Source: Streptomyces olivoverticillatus
GTDB lineage: Bacteria > Actinomycetota > Actinomycetes > Streptomycetales > Streptomycetaceae
Direction of reading: 5' to 3'
NCBI RefSeq assembly: GCF_014203555.1
Contig: NZ_JACHJH010000002.1
Coordinates: 714,791 to 778,790, forward strand
Length of the DNA: 64,000 nucleotides
The translations under genes were made by a program, and so were the position numbers. Positions 61,982 to 64,000 of this stretch are shown in pieces (the stretch's first letter is position 1; every line of letters begins with the position of its first letter). The notes below the pieces were generated by a model that was not told the origin of the DNA, did not search any database, and saw nothing but the letters and a program-made list of their open reading frames with translations.

Positions 61982-63124
61982 TCAATCCTCCGGATCGAGC
62001 TCCCGCACCGGGGTGACGTTGGTGACGTCCACGGCGCGCCGCAGGGCCTTGGCCAGGCGCACGCCGTCGCCCACGGCCCACAAGTGCAGGAAGAACAGCC
62101 GGGGTTCGTCCGCCAGGCCGTGGTTGTGCAGCTCGACGAGGTCGATCCCGCCGCGCCGCAGCAGCCGCATGGCCTGGTGCACCTCGTCGGCGATCAGGGC
62201 GAAGTCGCCGTTGACCGCGGCCCGGCCGCCGCCCAGCGCCTGGAAGTTGAAGGCCGTGGTGGCGCCCGTTCCCGAGGGCAGCAGGAGACCGCCGTCGGTG
62301 ATGGTCTCGCGGCGCCGGAAGACGGACTTGTAGATGCCCTGGGCATTGGAGCCCTTGGCACCCAGCGCGGTGTCCATGGCCTTGGTGTCCAGGTCGATGC
62401 GCGGCGGGGTGCCGGGCTTCTTTCCGGGCGGCGTGCCCGTACGGTCGAACGCCGCCCGCATCCCGCGGGCCAGCGCCACCGCGTCGTGCCCGTGTCCGTG
62501 GACGTGCATCCACCAGATGTCGGGGGTGTGGGAGAGCAGGTGCTTGTGCACGGCGGTCACCATGATGTCGTGCGCGTGCAGGGCGTCGATCGCGTGCTGC
62601 ATCTCGGTCTCGGTGACCGTGAGGTCGCCCATCACCAGGCTGCTGCCGTCGGAGTAGCGGGCGAAGGCCACGTGCGAGCCGAGCGCGAGCCCCGCGCTGA
62701 CCTTGACCCCGTGCGAGACCACCTTCAGGTCGTGGCGGGGGTAGCCGGTCCGGTAGATGGTCTCGCCCAGCAGACTGCCCTGGCGGCCCAGCACGGTCGC
62801 GACCTTCGACCAGTCCGACGCGGCGGTGGGGACGGGTCTCAGCAGCTCCCGCCCTCCTTGGCCGCGGCCCTGGCCCCGCCCATGGTCGCGGTCCCGGTCC
62901 CGGTCGGGGTCGCGGCCGTCCGGGCCGTCGCTCCCGTCCCGGTCGGGCGGGCAGTCCCGGCCGTCCGTGGCGTGTGCGGTGGCCGCCCCCACCCCGGCCA
63001 GTACCGGAGCGAGGGCGGCGGCCGCCAGGATCCTCCGGCGTGGTGGGGCCGCCGTCGCCGCGCCGCGCGCAGCTGCCGCCCTCTCTTTCGTTCCCCCTGC
63101 TCGGTCCCGGTCCCCGGTCGTCAC
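61982..63124 (-). CDS. Tat-exported DUF1259 protein with internal duplication
   Basis: 380 residues. RRRILAAAALAPVLAG near residue 30 is a likely Tat signal. An Asp/Arg/Gly-rich low-complexity linker follows (about 55-93). Two DUF1259 units come next: the first has LGRQGSLLGETIYRTGYPR, AHDIMVTAVHKHLLSHTPDIWWMHVHG and the second has GAKGSNAQGIYKSVFRRRETI, GIDLVELHNHGLADEPRLFFLHLW. Each unit holds a matching HxH and a later His, so each may bind a metal. The family includes mycobacterial LppY/LpqO lipoproteins of unknown role. Convergent with the lipoprotein gene at 61422. Confidence 0.85.
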   Translation of the reverse strand: MTTGDRDRAGGTKERAAAARGAATAAPPRRRILAAAALAPVLAGVGAATAHATDGRDCPPDRDGSDGPDGRDPDRDRDRDHGRGQGRGQGGRELLRPVPTAASDWSKVATVLGRQGSLLGETIYRTGYPRHDLKVVSHGVKVSAGLALGSHVAFARYSDGSSLVMGDLTVTETEMQHAIDALHAHDIMVTAVHKHLLSHTPDIWWMHVHGHGHDAVALARGMRAAFDRTGTPPGKKPGTPPRIDLDTKAMDTALGAKGSNAQGIYKSVFRRRETITDGGLLLPSGTGATTAFNFQALGGGRAAVNGDFALIADEVHQAMRLLRRGGIDLVELHNHGLADEPRLFFLHLWAVGDGVRLAKALRRAVDVTNVTPVRELDPED

Positions 63125-63211
63125 AAGTGCACCTCCATCGTGGGCAGTGCCATGTAAACACGATCGGATCGTTCGCGACCGGGGAGCGCCGCGCGCCTGC
63201 CGCCGGACGGG

Positions 63212-63589
63212 TTAGGACGTGCCCCGGGCGGACCGCGAGATCGCCTCGCGCACGGCTTCCTCCGTGCGCCCCACGATCGCCGAGCCGTCGTCCGCGGTGA
63301 TGAGCGGACGCTGGATCAGCCTCGGGTGCCCGGCGAGCGCGGCGATCCAGCGCGACCGGGTGCTCTCCTCGCGCGGCCAGTCGGCGAGGCCGAGCTCCTT
63401 CGCCTCCGCTTCCTGCGTCCGTGTGATGTCCCACGGCTCCAGGCCGAGCCGCGCGAGCACCGCACGGATCTCGTCCTCGCTCGGCACGTCCTCGAGATAG
63501 CGGCGTACGGTGTAGCCGGCGCCCTCGGCGTCGAGCAGGCTGATGGCGCTGCGGCACTTGGAGCAGGCCGGGTTGATCCAGATTTCCAT
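63212..63589 (-). CDS. ArsC/Spx-family thioredoxin-fold protein (arsenate reductase-like)
   Basis: 125 residues from the ATG at 63587-63589. The redox motif NPACSKCRSAISLL is at the N-terminus with CxxC. The rest fits ArsC (RRYLEDVPSEDEIRAVLARLGLEPWDITRTQEAEAKELG, HPRLIQRPLI with the conserved Arg). Classic ArsC has a single Cys plus three Arg; the CxxC form is closer to YffB/Spx-like members, so reduction of arsenate is not certain. No other ars genes are nearby. Confidence 0.85.
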   Translation of the reverse strand: MEIWINPACSKCRSAISLLDAEGAGYTVRRYLEDVPSEDEIRAVLARLGLEPWDITRTQEAEAKELGLADWPREESTRSRWIAALAGHPRLIQRPLITADDGSAIVGRTEEAVREAISRSARGTS

Positions 63590-63637
63590 GGCACGCACAG
63601 TACTAAGGGGTGTCTGCTCGACCCTGATTCCCCGTCG

Positions 63638-64000
63638 CTACGACCGGCTCCGCCGTCCGGTAAGGGCGAAGGCCATGACCGAAGTGACCAGCGCGAGCAG
63701 CGACAGCGCGAGATGAGTGCCCACCGGCGAGCCGAAAGCATCGCAGGTCGAGGCCTCACAGGTGCGGGGAGGGTACCCGACCAGTGCGAGTGCGGCCCCT
63801 GCCGCCGCCGGTCCCGTCGCCCCGCCGAGCATGGCGAAGGTCGTCGCGGTTGCCGTCGCCTGCGCGGTGCGGTGCGCAGTGCGGCTGCTGCTGACGACGG
63901 TCATGGCCGAGCCATTGGCCAGGCCCAGGCCGCACCCCACGAGGGCGCATGCGCCGCTGAGCAGCCAGAGAGGCGCGGGCTGCCGCTGGGACCTCGACCG
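63638..64000 (-). CDS. MFS transporter, 3' end (start outside window)
   Basis: The frame is open to the right end of the window, so only the last 120 residues are seen. They form three to four membrane helices (LWLLSGACALVGCGLGLANGSAMTVVSSSR, ATTFAMLGGATGPAAAGAALALVG, LALSLLALVTSVMAFALTG) like the C-terminal part of MFS exporters, ending in a short basic tail. Substrate and subfamily cannot be given. Confidence 0.75.
   Translation of the reverse strand, partial: RSRSQRQPAPLWLLSGACALVGCGLGLANGSAMTVVSSSRTAHRTAQATATATTFAMLGGATGPAAAGAALALVGYPPRTCEASTCDAFGSPVGTHLALSLLALVTSVMAFALTGRRSRS

Overview
The window is a piece of a Streptomyces (or very close actinomycete) linear chromosome. Codon third positions are almost all G or C, so long shadow ORFs run opposite the real genes. 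The gene content is typical of that genus: an AfsR/SARP-type regulator, an efeUOB plus heme oxygenase locus, glnA2-glnE, malEFG-aglA-malR beside a secreted amylase and pullulanase, and many TetR, MFS and lipoprotein genes. From memory, the order nadE, glnA2, glnE, mal, amylase, pullulanase resembles the core of the S. coelicolor chromosome. I see no phage, insertion sequence, CRISPR array, tRNA or rRNA.

Layout. 1-4.5 kb: end of a LuxR-type response regulator, an aldo/keto reductase pseudogene, two small exported proteins, a PhzF-like isomerase and a PhoD-type phosphatase. 4.5-9.5 kb: a Bcr/CflA exporter, an Rsm22-type methyltransferase, dimethylargininase with a striking palindrome, a TetR regulator with two candidate operators, and a primase/polymerase-like protein. 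9.5-14.8 kb: an iron acquisition block (heme oxygenase, EfeO, EfeB, EfeU and a lipoprotein) with candidate IdeR/DmdR1 iron boxes. 14.9-20.1 kb: methionine aminopeptidase, an exporter, an F420:NADPH oxidoreductase and a site-2 protease. 20.2-25.6 kb: a 1142-residue AfsR-like regulator followed by a DrrAB-type ABC exporter whose promoter region carries five heptamers at an 11-bp period, the layout recognised by SARP proteins. 25.6-32.7 kb: panB, an MFS/TetR pair with a palindromic operator on a predicted leaderless promoter, a membrane-anchored nuclease/phosphatase-fold protein, and glutamine-dependent NAD synthetase. 32.7-37.4 kb: a multicopper oxidase with a DUF6153 protein (copper handling), an amino acid permease and a hydrolase. 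37.6-42.1 kb: glnA2 and glnE. 43.1-53.4 kb: a maltodextrin regulon with shared CTTGC-type motifs in front of malE and the amylase gene. 53.4-64 kb: TetR, a sigma-like/membrane fusion protein, a phosphatase, a rhomboid-like protein, an orphan winged-helix regulator with a possible cysteine-rich leader peptide, an orphan histidine kinase plus GerMN lipoprotein, a DUF1259 protein, an ArsC-like protein and the end of an MFS gene.

How the parts work together. In the maltose block, secreted amylase and pullulanase would cut starch and its branches. MalEFG would import the maltodextrins, probably with an ATPase encoded elsewhere. AglA would release glucose, and MalR would control the set. In the iron block, EfeO and EfeB deliver ferric iron to the EfeU permease, while heme oxygenase frees iron from heme. 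No obviously new multi-gene system was found. The most interesting signals are regulatory (the SARP-type repeat array, the ddaH palindrome, the shared maltose motif and the leader peptide) together with the sigma-like membrane protein.
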